Shown here in pieces: positions 1 through 6,598 of a stretch of DNA of 7,582 nt. The DNA is from Chitinophagales bacterium. GTDB lineage: Bacteria; Bacteroidota; Bacteroidia; Chitinophagales; UBA2359. Position numbers and translations under genes: made by a program. The notes under the pieces were generated by a model. It was given only the letters and a program-made list of their open reading frames with translations, was not told where the DNA came from and did not search any database. The stretch covers positions 1 through 7,582 of the forward strand of contig JAHDDN010000255.1 in the NCBI GenBank assembly GCA_020629335.1. The letters are read 5' to 3'. Position 1 is the first letter of the stretch. Every line of letters begins with the position of its first letter.

Positions 1-3000
1 TCTCAACAGAAAATGCAAGTGTTGTCTGATCACTAAATGGATTCGGGAAGGATTCAATATGGAAAGCAGCATCTCCTGATATTTTCATACGTCCGCCATT
101 ACGATCTAATGGTACCCAATACCAACCTGTCGTTGTTTCGCCATCACAAGTAACCGTTACATAATATAGGCCTGAACCTAAATCAGTAGCAACTGCATCC
201 GTAGAAGTATAACCGTTAGGGCCTGACCATTCATAACTCGGCCCAGCGGCATCACTACATCCAGCAATTGTCAATTCTATGCTACCATCATCACTATTTA
301 CTCCTGATTCACTACTGATTGTAACAGCATCAATATCTAATATATCTCCATTGGCTCCAGGAATAGACGGATTACCAGAACCAGAACCATCGTCATTACA
401 ACAATCAAAAGCAGTAGCATCTACTGTACATCCAATGGCATCAACGATAGAAACACACCATTCAGCATTATCTGCATAGTTAATCGTTACAGTAGCACTT
501 GACGCACTTTGATTTTGAATAGCCCAAGTAACGTACCCTGTTTTATCCATATCTACTGAATAAGGGCCTAGCCCACCTGAAATCGTTATCTGATGTGTAT
601 TATACCAGAAAGGAGTAATATTTCCATTTAAACCCTCTAAACCATTACTTCCACATTCTACTACTAATGCTGGATAAACAGAAATAGTCGCACCTAAGTT
701 AGATAATGAAGCACAATTGGCACTATCTCCACCACCTGGACCTGATACTGGCTGAGGATCAGTGAATACACCTGCTTGTATATCAGCGATATTTTGACCT
801 ACCAAATCAGCCCCTGCTTCTCCTATTAGTAAATTATAATTGTAGGCATAAACTTCATAGAAGCCTATTGCTGGTGAATAATCTACTGGACCTGTTCCAG
901 GAGTCCAACTAATCACTATTCCTGTGCTAGAATCTACTAACAAAAATCCGCTTGCATATACACTAGGTTCTAAACTAACTGTAGATGGACTTTGATTAAC
1001 AATATTAAGTCCTCCACCAAAAGTACTACTGATGGATTCACCTTCACATAATGCATAGCTAAAAGCAGGACCTGATATTTCTCCTGAACTTGTGACACAG
1101 CACAAATAATCAATTGGCCCTAAGACAAACTCTTGGCAAGCACCATCTAAAGTCGCTGGCGCATTGGGATTTGTAATCGTAAAACTGACATCACCAAAGC
1201 TAGCGACTCCACCAAAAGCGATATTAGCATCCCAAATATAACCTGTAGCTGTTGCAGTCATTGCTCCTGATGTTTCATCGCCGCCCAGTGCGCCTTCTAT
1301 ATCATCATTAGCCGTCCAATCTACCTCAAAACTTGGATCGCTTAAAACCAACTCTACCCTACACTCTGCTGGTGCATCAGGATAAGAAGAAGTAGCACTG
1401 ACCTCTGGCCATACTGTCACTGTAACTGGTATGGCAGCACTCTCACAACCATTAGAATCTTCACAAACAGCATAGAAAGTATAAGTACCTGACGTATTTA
1501 CATTAAAAGCACCTTCTTCGGCATTTAGACCTGTTGGATCTAAAGGATTCGCAGTACCTTGCAAAATCCCTCCTGTAGGAGCATCATACCATGTAAGTGT
1601 AGTAGAAGATGGCGCAACAGTTACTGTCACAGAAAAACCATAAAAACAGACTCCATCACTTCCAACATCATCACCTGCTATTAAGGTAAAAGTACTATTA
1701 GCTAATTGTCCATTAAAATTGTCTAAATCGCCTAATCCAGGTTGGAATGTTCCACTCATTGGTAAGCTTCCAGGAGCTGGTGGTCCTGCGGCTGCTTGAT
1801 CAAACACAATTGTTAATGGATCAGATACCCCTGTATTATTTATATTACCACTTCCATAAGTAGTAGCCCCTAAAGCCCCTACTGTATTTACGAGTACTTC
1901 ACTTCCTCCTGGACCTGATATTTCTATATGAGCCTCGCAAGCATAAGAAGAACCTCCTCCTGGAGCAGCACAATTACTTCCACCTATGGGTTCCCATATT
2001 ACTTCTATATCAACATCTGAAATTATAGCTCCTGCTGGAAAACCCGTAAAGGTAACAGAGCCGTAATTTGCAAACCCAGGATCATTATCATCATAGTATT
2101 CCGAACTTGTTACAGTAATAGTTTCTGTTATTAAAGCTGAAAGACCACAGCTAGCAGAAATACCTCCACTCACATCTCCTCCTTCACAAACATCTAAGCC
2201 TATTGGGTCTATAGGTGCAGTAGGTGGTTCTTGTACTACGATACTAATCATTCCTTCACCGCCACAAGCAGTTCCACCTGCTGTCTCTACCAATAGATTA
2301 TACGTTCCTGGTGTAGCAGAACTAAAGGTCGGTGTAGCGGAAGTAGTAGAAGACAAACCTCCAATATCTCCTGTCCAAGTGACAGTTGTATAAGCACCAG
2401 CATTGACTCCATCATTGGTCACTGTTAGATTAATCACTTCATCAGGACAAGCAAAGACTTCTCCTAAAATAATATGCTCTGTAACCGGCAATACTTCTAA
2501 ATTAATAACGACTTGATCATTTCCACATCCGTTATCTGCTAATAGTGTCATTACATAGGTACCTGCATCTCCAAATGTTGTCGCCCAAGCAAAGGTTCCT
2601 GTAGGAGCAGCCGTATTATTATTAGTTAAAGTAAGGTTAGATCCTGCCGGTACTCCTACTGCAAATAAGTTAATATTAGATCCATTAATATCTGCCGCAG
2701 CTATATTAAAATTAATATCTTCCCCTTCACATACCGAATAGCTCGTAGTGACAGGCTGGCTAAAAGTAGGATCAACTACTGGACAAGCACAATTCACAAT
2801 TTCCATAGTAAAATCAAAACATGTCTTGCTACAGCCATCATCTCCACAAACAAAAGCATTAAATAACTGTCCTGCTGTAGCAGCTCCATCTTGAAAGACT
2901 AAGTCACAAGTTCCTGGCACAATTGATAAGCCTGTGGGTTGTGAAGAATCTGGATCAGGAAAAGGTTCCAAGGAACATATAACTGCATCTCCATCTGGAT

Positions 3001-3601
3001 CTAAAAAAGGAATAGTAAATGTACTACCCCCAGCATCGTTTACTTCACAAAGAGGCAGACTAACATAAGGCGGCAAACTTGAAACTGGTGAGTCATTATC
3101 TGAGCAAGGCTGAACATCTATTGATAATATAATATCATCATCTGAATTTGGGCCAAGATTACTAACTTTACAACAAGTACTATATTGAGCTGTAAATGAA
3201 GTCTCTGTTGAGCAGTCATTCCCATCTCCCGCAGAGCAATCATAGGTATAACAACCTGTTGTTACAGCTTCAAAGTATTGATCCACTGTGTTGATAGAAG
3301 TAATAGAACCGTTCAAGCTTAAAGAGCTTCCATCTCCAGTAGTGATATTTGCAGAGTATGAATCACCTACGTTTTCAAAATCTAAGTCCTCATAGATAGT
3401 AAAAGTAAAGCAGACTTCTCCAGGATCAGTCCCTTGTGTGTAACTCAATTGCCCTCCATATATATGAGAGGCATCTAGCTCATGACTAAAACTTAGTCCC
3501 AATATAGCTACTAAGGCTATCAATAAGAATGCTTGATAGACTGGTTTTAATTTTTTAATAAGATTTGTTTTCTTTGATTTTAGATAGTTGTGTGTCATCA
3601 T
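1..3601 (-). CDS. Large modular T9SS-secreted surface protein (C-terminus cut by window edge)
   Basis: The reverse strand is open for 1200 codons with no stop I could find. Two adjacent ATGs (3601, 3598) could start it; an in-frame TAA lies upstream with no other usable ATG between. Residues 1-44 are a Sec signal: a lysine-rich n-region, a hydrophobic core at about 24-38, likely cleavage before SHIYGGQLSY. The rest is cysteine-rich and beta-type: an N-terminal region with a DPDGD motif, repeats opening with CEGE-like motifs (Cys291, 472, 852), a P-domain-like jelly roll at about 525-662, an Ig-like segment (WYDAPTGG) just after it, and a SprB-like repeat around Trp1125 (WSGPNGY, then LGSGLYYVTV). 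The last visible residues, 1180-1200, contain FPNPFSDQTT, the start of a type A T9SS sorting domain, so roughly 60 residues probably remain outside. Probable role is an exported or surface-anchored adhesin-like protein; the ligand is unknown. No enzymatic domain is recognised. Module names come from pattern recognition, not a profile search. Confidence 0.93.
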   Translation of the reverse strand, partial: MMTHNYLKSKKTNLIKKLKPVYQAFLLIALVAILGLSFSHELDASHIYGGQLSYTQGTDPGEVCFTFTIYEDLDFENVGDSYSANITTGDGSSLSLNGSITSINTVDQYFEAVTTGCYTYDCSAGDGNDCSTETSFTAQYSTCCKVSNLGPNSDDDIILSIDVQPCSDNDSPVSSLPPYVSLPLCEVNDAGGSTFTIPFLDPDGDAVICSLEPFPDPDSSQPTGLSIVPGTCDLVFQDGAATAGQLFNAFVCGDDGCSKTCFDFTMEIVNCACPVVDPTFSQPVTTSYSVCEGEDINFNIAAADINGSNINLFAVGVPAGSNLTLTNNNTAAPTGTFAWATTFGDAGTYVMTLLADNGCGNDQVVINLEVLPVTEHIILGEVFACPDEVINLTVTNDGVNAGAYTTVTWTGDIGGLSSTTSATPTFSSATPGTYNLLVETAGGTACGGEGMISIVVQEPPTAPIDPIGLDVCEGGDVSGGISASCGLSALITETITVTSSEYYDDNDPGFANYGSVTFTGFPAGAIISDVDIEVIWEPIGGSNCAAPGGGSSYACEAHIEISGPGGSEVLVNTVGALGATTYGSGNINNTGVSDPLTIVFDQAAAGPPAPGSLPMSGTFQPGLGDLDNFNGQLANSTFTLIAGDDVGSDGVCFYGFSVTVTVAPSSTTLTWYDAPTGGILQGTANPLDPTGLNAEEGAFNVNTSGTYTFYAVCEDSNGCESAAIPVTVTVWPEVSATSSYPDAPAECRVELVLSDPSFEVDWTANDDIEGALGGDETSGAMTATATGYIWDANIAFGGVASFGDVSFTITNPNAPATLDGACQEFVLGPIDYLCCVTSSGEISGPAFSYALCEGESISSTFGGGLNIVNQSPSTVSLEPSVYASGFLLVDSSTGIVISWTPGTGPVDYSPAIGFYEVYAYNYNLLIGEAGADLVGQNIADIQAGVFTDPQPVSGPGGGDSANCASLSNLGATISVYPALVVECGSNGLEGLNGNITPFWYNTHQITISGGLGPYSVDMDKTGYVTWAIQNQSASSATVTINYADNAEWCVSIVDAIGCTVDATAFDCCNDDGSGSGNPSIPGANGDILDIDAVTISSESGVNSDDGSIELTIAGCSDAAGPSYEWSGPNGYTSTDAVATDLGSGLYYVTVTCDGETTTGWYWVPLDRNGGRMKISGDAAFHIESFPNPFSDQTTLAFSVE

Positions 3602-3662
3602 GAATGATTTTTCGTTAGGAAATATTAAGTTAACGTAGTATGTTTACATGTTTTAAAATAAA

Positions 3663-3709
3663 AAAGGGCGTAGCTATAGTGTTTTGCTATAGATACAGCA
3701 AGTCCCTTT
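3663..3709. promoter_or_regulatory. Hairpin in front of the surface-protein gene (possible attenuator or sRNA stem)
   Basis: CTATAG at 3674-3679 and 3687-3692 pair across a 7-base loop. The stem extends through a G/A mismatch to GTA (3670-3672) with TAC (3694-3696). An outer stem AAAGGG (3663-3668) with CCCTTT (3704-3709) closes it with unequal internal loops. Read on the minus strand, as leader of the large gene, the CCC is followed by six T, one A and four T, so it resembles an intrinsic terminator about 60 bases before the ATG. Read on the plus strand it is the first hairpin of a possible small RNA ending at 3758. The sequence does not settle which strand matters. Confidence 0.4.
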
Positions 3710-3724
3710 ACTTATATTCTAAGG

Positions 3725-3758
3725 GGGCATGAGGGGTCGATACTCATGCCCTTTTTTT
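3725..3758 (+). terminator. Strong intrinsic terminator with no plus-strand gene before it
   Basis: GGGCATGAG (3725-3733) pairs perfectly with CTCATGCCC (3743-3751) over a 9-base loop GGGTCGATA and is followed at once by seven T (3752-3758). This is textbook rho-independent form on the plus strand. No plus-strand protein gene lies upstream, since 1-3601 is coding on the other strand. It may end a small RNA that begins near 3660, stop antisense transcription of the large gene, or act as a leader hairpin on the minus strand. Confidence 0.65.
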
Positions 3759-3845
3759 GGCTTTCAATAGCCTAAATGAAATACTTTTTTAATTGTGTGG
3801 ATTTTTTAAGTAATAATTAAGTAACTGCTGATATAAATGTTGTTT

Positions 3846-3862
3846 ATAGGGGTCGATCCTAT
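3846..3862. other. Small hairpin sharing the GGTCGAT loop motif
   Basis: ATAGG (3846-3850) pairs with CCTAT (3858-3862) and presents GGTCGAT (3851-3857) as a 7-base loop. The same seven bases lie in the loop of the terminator hairpin at 3725-3751. The stem is only five pairs, so it would be dismissed alone; the shared loop is what makes it notable. Confidence 0.3.
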
Positions 3863-4124
3863 TAAACTTTTTACCTCATAGTCTGTATTTCATTTCTTTT
3901 ACTCAATATATGAACTTATTTTTTAAAAAAAACTGTAAAAAACAGTGAATTATTTGACTCTTAAAAGCTTTTTTACAAAATACAGCTTGGCAAAAAACCG
4001 CCCAAAATCCTGACTATCAACAATTTAAATAACAAATCAGACAAAACAAAATGTCAATTTAAAAAACTAAAAAAGTCACTTTTTCGCTAAAAAAATGACC
4101 TTGAATTAGCTATTAACTAAATAT
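3863..4124. other. AT-rich gene-free spacer
   Basis: No ORF of useful length was seen on either strand. The stretch has A and T runs and short dyads such as ACTG and CAGT around an A-rich loop near 3930-3945. I found no perfect TAnnTTTG element on the minus strand between 3602 and 4120, so the promoter of the large gene could not be placed. Confidence 0.5.
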
Positions 4125-4344
4125 GCGTGAGGGATGGAAGCGGTATGTGGCGTTCATGATGGGACTTATGGAGCTTAGGTACGCGCAGGCTGGCCCGATA
4201 GGGCAGACAAGCGGGCCTTAGCGAAATAGGAGCAGCATAGCCACATAATAGCGGACAGCCCGACCTTGCGTTATTTTTCATTCGTGGGCGCACACATAGG
4301 TAGCGCCCCTATAGACGAATGAAAAATAACGCAAGGACACGCCC
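4125..4344 (+). ncRNA. GC-rich structured intergenic element (candidate ncRNA or dispersed repeat)
   Basis: This block stands out from its very AT-rich flanks. GCGTG (4125-4129) can pair with CACGC (4338-4342) to close the whole element. Inside, TATGTGGC (4144-4151) pairs with GCCACATA (4240-4247). Within that arm GCTTAGG (4173-4179) pairs with CCTTAGC (4216-4222) with one mismatch, capped by GCCC/GGGC (4193-4196, 4201-4204) around a GATA loop. A second arm is the 22-bp inverted repeat at 4264-4336. Unpaired segments include GAGGGATGGAAGCGG (4129-4143) and ACAGCCCGACC (4255-4265). From memory, this order (GCGTGAGGGAT..GAAGCGG, GCCCGACC, ACGCCC) resembles repeated intergenic elements in other Bacteroidota genomes; that was not checked. 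It ends about 50 bases before the promoter of the lipoprotein gene. No protein is encoded. The strand given follows that remembered orientation. Confidence 0.6.
4264..4336. repeat. Perfect 22-bp inverted repeat with a nested 6-bp stem
   Basis: The arm at 4264-4285 (begins CCTTGCG, ends CATTCGT) is the exact reverse complement of 4315-4336. The 29 bases between contain a second stem, GGGCGC (4286-4291) with GCGCCC (4303-4308). The result is a long hairpin with 28 potential pairs, the six inner pairs stacking directly on the left arm. It forms one arm of the larger element. There is no T run after it, so it is not an ordinary intrinsic terminator. Confidence 0.85.
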
Positions 4345-4368
4345 AAAACCAAAAAGACATTTTATTTG

Positions 4369-4403
4369 TTTTGATGATAGATTTTTTTAAATCAATATAT
4401 TTG
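4369..4403 (+). promoter_or_regulatory. Bacteroidota-type promoter of the lipoprotein gene
   Basis: TATATTTG at 4396-4403 matches the -7 consensus TAnnTTTG exactly. A TTTTG at 4369-4373 lies 22 bases upstream and can serve as the -33 element, slightly beyond the usual spacing. Only four bases separate the -7 element from the ATG at 4408, so transcription should begin at or next to the start codon and the mRNA would be leaderless or nearly so. Confidence 0.6.
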
Positions 4404-4407
4404 CAGC

Positions 4408-4911
4408 ATGATTAAACATTGGACTTGGCTATTATTAGCATTATTATGTACCGCTTGTTCTTATAGTGGAGAATGGACAGAGGTGAAGCGAGCTAATTTT
4501 AGCATGAGTATGCCTGACTTTGCTTATGAAATGGAAGGACTCAACCCTGACGCAAGTTTGCAATATGGGAGTAAATTTCGAAATTTCTATCTAGTGGTAC
4601 TAGAAGAATCTCCTGATAATACCCCAATTAAGAGCTATTATAACAAAACGAAAACGGATCTTTTAGCACTTTTAAAAAACCCAATGGAACATGATAGTAC
4701 TTTTCGTAAGATAGATGGAAAAGATGCTTATCACCTAAAGCTTTCGGGCATAGTTGGGCAAGGAGAAATTGAGGAACGTATTCATTATGATTTGGTTTTT
4801 CTACAAGGTGAAAAGAGTATTTACCAAATTTGTAATTGGAAATGGATGTCCTGGCGAGAAAAATATGAAGCAGATACGGAAAAAATGCTAAATTCGTTTA
4901 GAGAATTGTAA
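4408..4911 (+). CDS. Small predicted lipoprotein of unknown function
   Basis: A 167-residue protein. Residues 1-16 are a short lipoprotein signal (Lys3, His4, then WTWLLLALL) ending in LCTAC, so Cys17 would be the lipidated residue after signal peptidase II. Cys rather than Leu at -3 makes the lipobox slightly atypical. The mature part looks alpha/beta: NFSMSMP near the start, KIDGKDAYHLKL at about 101-112, a strand reading SIYQICNW, then a closing helix ending LNSFREL. That order (early F-x-M-x-M-P strand, Gly-Lys-x-Ala-Tyr, final S-F) recalls PsbP/Mog1-like folds, but I cannot assign a family. It is likely membrane-anchored and faces the periplasm or cell surface. The next gene starts 70 bases downstream on the same strand with no clear terminator between, so the two may be co-transcribed. 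The start is supported by the signal peptide and the promoter immediately upstream. Confidence 0.85.
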   Translation: MIKHWTWLLLALLCTACSYSGEWTEVKRANFSMSMPDFAYEMEGLNPDASLQYGSKFRNFYLVVLEESPDNTPIKSYYNKTKTDLLALLKNPMEHDSTFRKIDGKDAYHLKLSGIVGQGEIEERIHYDLVFLQGEKSIYQICNWKWMSWREKYEADTEKMLNSFREL

Positions 4912-4981
4912 ATTAAACCCAAGCCTTATTAAGCTATCTAAATATGATTAGTTTAGGTCTCATTAAAAAATCAATTTATTT

Positions 4982-5491
4982 ATGAAAAAGATATTGACTT
5001 TATTATTAATCTTAGGCGGCTCACTCATGAGCTTTGCACAAGATTGTAAGTATGAAGTAGAAGAATTAGATAAATTCACCAAAGAAGAAACTAAGGTTAC
5101 TAAGCATGAAGTACTATGGAATCATTTAGTAACGGGTGATAATCTATCGATTAAAGCGAAATCAGTCAATGGTGAAAAAAGCCTGCTTTTTAGAAATTCT
5201 GAAAGGGATGCTTTTAACATTAAAGTAGATAGTAAAGCAATCTTTCTATTCAGCGATGATGAAACGCTTACCTTAGATGCAGAAAAAGATGCGGAATCTA
5301 TTTATCAAAAAGCGGATAAAAGATGGGTTTGTAACTTCTCTTATAAGCTATCTGAAGAACAAGCAGCTCTTTTGAGTAAGAAAACAGTCACTGATATTAG
5401 AATCTATACCGCTGAAGGCCATTTAGAAAAGGCTATCAAAGATGAAAGACAAGGAAATATCAAAAGTATCATGAGATGCATTAGCAAATAA
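4982..5491 (+). CDS. Small secreted protein, uncharacterised Bacteroidota family
   Basis: A 169-residue protein with a clear Sec signal peptide (MKKILTLLLILGGSLMSFA, likely cleaved before Gln20). The cysteines are at 22, 117 and 166; Cys22 is too far past the cleavage site for a lipobox. The mature part is charged and strand-rich: CKYEVEELDKFTKEETKVTK at the start, a middle section ending FLFSDDETLTL, and a C-terminal VTDIRIYTAEGHLEKAIKDE at about 136-155. I recognise this last pattern from uncharacterised Bacteroidota proteins (from memory), where it marks a domain without known activity. Expected location is periplasm or outside the cell. There is no Shine-Dalgarno sequence, only an A/T-rich stretch before the ATG. 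The closest promoter-like sequence is TAGTTTAG at 4949-4956, one mismatch from the -7 consensus and not convincing. It may share a transcript with the lipoprotein gene, and its own 3' end is a strong terminator. Confidence 0.88.
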   Translation: MKKILTLLLILGGSLMSFAQDCKYEVEELDKFTKEETKVTKHEVLWNHLVTGDNLSIKAKSVNGEKSLLFRNSERDAFNIKVDSKAIFLFSDDETLTLDAEKDAESIYQKADKRWVCNFSYKLSEEQAALLSKKTVTDIRIYTAEGHLEKAIKDERQGNIKSIMRCISK

Positions 5492-5511
5492 CAAACATCT
5501 GTTACAACAAG

Positions 5512-5554
5512 AAGGGGACGAGAATCTAACAAAGAATTCTCTTCCCCTTTTTTT
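5512..5554 (+). terminator. Intrinsic terminator after the secreted-protein gene
   Basis: AAGGGGA (5512-5518) pairs with TCCCCTT (5543-5549); after one C/T mismatch GAGAAT (5520-5525) pairs with ATTCTC (5536-5541), leaving a 10-base loop. A run of seven T spans 5548-5554. It starts 20 bases after the stop codon at 5489-5491 and would end the 4408-5491 transcript. Confidence 0.88.
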
Positions 5555-5744
5555 GTCAATCTCTCCCCCCAAAGTATGCCAGACTCAATTTAACCTCGCC
5601 ACTCAAACATTAGCTGTTATAACACGAAATATACTTAAACTGGTAAAAAATTCAATTATTTAGACAAATATGGTCAAATTTTGAGATTCATATTAAAAAA
5701 GGATACTGATTATTAAGATTTTATTGAACAAAAAATGGGTTATT

Positions 5745-5770
5745 CAAAAAAAATGTTTGGTTTTTTTTTG
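5745..5770. repeat. Poly-A / poly-T inverted repeat
   Basis: CAAAAAAAA (5745-5753) is the reverse complement of TTTTTTTTG (5762-5770), with an 8-base spacer TGTTTGGT. The nine-pair stem is almost all A-T. It could be a weak bidirectional terminator-like structure or simply intrinsically curved DNA; the sequence gives no way to choose. Confidence 0.35.
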
Positions 5771-6038
5771 TAAAAAGCTGAAGGGGGGTGATTATTATTT
5801 ATACAAAAAAATGGCATTAATAGAACACAATTAAGTTATAAATACACTTTTTTCCCTACTATTAGGATGATATTAGTACCTGATAATGAAGCTTTTTGAC
5901 TATCTGAGCTTATTTTTAGATTGAAAAGAAGCTTTAAAATACATGACGCCAGTATTTAAATAACTCTTTGGATATCAAAATTTTATAGGTTTTTTAGTTT
6001 TGTTTTTTTCATCATTTTTTTTATAAAATTTAGACGTT

Positions 6039-6054
6039 TGCCTAAAGTTAGGCA
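6039..6054. promoter_or_regulatory. 16-base palindrome, operator-like
   Basis: TGCCTAA (6039-6045) and TTAGGCA (6048-6054) are exact inverted copies separated by AG. The length and two-base spacer suit a dimeric DNA-binding protein better than an RNA hairpin. It lies 82 bases before the ORF at 6137, and its left end overlaps a TTTG (6037-6040) that could serve as a -33 element, though no matching -7 element follows. It is the only GC-containing dyad of this quality in this gap. Confidence 0.4.
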
Positions 6055-6136
6055 TCAAAATTGCACTATAGCAAGTAGTTCTTTTAGTGAAATTACTAAT
6101 AAGGGGATATTTAATTAACACTAAACACATCTTATC

Positions 6137-6394
6137 ATGAAAAAAACTAATGAAGTGACTCGCATCACTACAGAGGTTACACGGCCTCCTAGTGAGAATC
6201 AGACCGTTGAAATTAATTTTGAATTACACACTAATTTTTGGGAAGACTTTTTTGAAATGCTTGACATTGACAAAAAAACTAAAAAAATAGCACGAACATC
6301 AAAAAATCAATTTCAAACTTCTAATTCAAGAATGCACATACGCAAGAAAAGAACTTGTACTTTTATTAAGAAAGCCAAATCACACCGAGCTTAA
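6137..6394 (+). CDS. Hypothetical 85-residue protein, doubtful
   Basis: An ATG-to-TAA frame of 85 codons, MKKTNEVTRITTEVTRPP at the start. I do not recognise it. The first half (about 20-47) is acidic and hydrophobic, with NFELHTNFWEDFFEMLDID, and could form an amphipathic helix. The second half (about 46-85) is strongly basic and low in hydrophobics, ending RKKRTCTFIKKAKSHRA. The acidic-then-basic layout could suit a nucleic-acid-binding or regulatory small protein. There is no signal peptide or membrane segment. It stands alone between two gene-poor gaps, has no clear promoter or Shine-Dalgarno sequence, and no terminator after it beyond a weak GTTTT/AAAAC dyad at 6395-6406. It may be a real small gene, a decayed remnant, or a chance frame. 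Confidence 0.4.
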   Translation: MKKTNEVTRITTEVTRPPSENQTVEINFELHTNFWEDFFEMLDIDKKTKKIARTSKNQFQTSNSRMHIRKKRTCTFIKKAKSHRA

Positions 6395-6559
6395 GTTTTA
6401 GAAAACACACAATAACTTTTATTTTCCAATGAAATTTAACGACTATAGCCTGAACTTCTAAAAAGAATTATAGAATTACCCATTTAAAATTATTACCACG
6501 TTTTTATTTCGCACTATTATACCTACTTCCTGAATCGTACAAAACAAATTACCCCAAAT

Positions 6560-6593
6560 TTACTCAAGTAAGTGAACATTTAGTTTACCTTTG
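6560..6593 (+). promoter_or_regulatory. Promoter region of queG
   Basis: TACCTTTG at 6586-6593 fits the Bacteroidota -7 consensus TAnnTTTG exactly and ends five bases before the ATG at 6599, implying a leaderless or nearly leaderless transcript. No TTTG stands at the usual -33 distance; instead the dyad TTACT-CA-AGTAA (6560-6571) covers that area and might be a regulator site or coincidence. Confidence 0.5.
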
Positions 6594-6598
6594 CTTTT

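Larger units (their letters stand above)
5555..6136. other. AT-rich gene-free region
   Basis: I see no ORF with coding character on either strand. The stretch contains long homopolymers (eight A at 5746-5753, nine T at 5761-5769, six G at 5783-5788), an A/T-only hairpin formed by the first two, repeated GAAGCTTT words (5888-5895 and near 5930), the palindrome at 6039-6054, and a weak hairpin TTAGT/ACTAA at 6084-6099. No TAnnTTTG element was found in front of the ORF at 6137. No tRNA or known riboswitch pattern was recognised. Confidence 0.5.

Noticed and set aside
279..479. Plus-strand ORF of 66 codons
   Set aside because: It is an antisense shadow inside the well-supported large minus-strand gene and has no recognisable protein character.
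1..3601. Frameshift or broken gene, because no complete ORF is contained in the window
   Set aside because: One frame is shared between the start codon and the sorting-domain motif at the left edge, with no stop found; the gene is only cut by the window boundary.
4264..4336. Terminal inverted repeats of an insertion sequence
   Set aside because: Only 29 bases lie between the arms, with no transposase and no flanking target duplication seen.
4125..4344. Retron-type or group II intron RNA, or a tRNA-like structure
   Set aside because: There is no reverse transcriptase or other partner gene in the window, no tRNA landmarks such as GTTCNANNC were found, and the fold does not show intron landmarks that I know.
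5745..5770. Poly-A/poly-T hairpin as a functional terminator
   Set aside because: No gene ends near it, the stem is almost only A-T pairs, and such runs are expected in sequence this AT-rich; kept only as a repeat.
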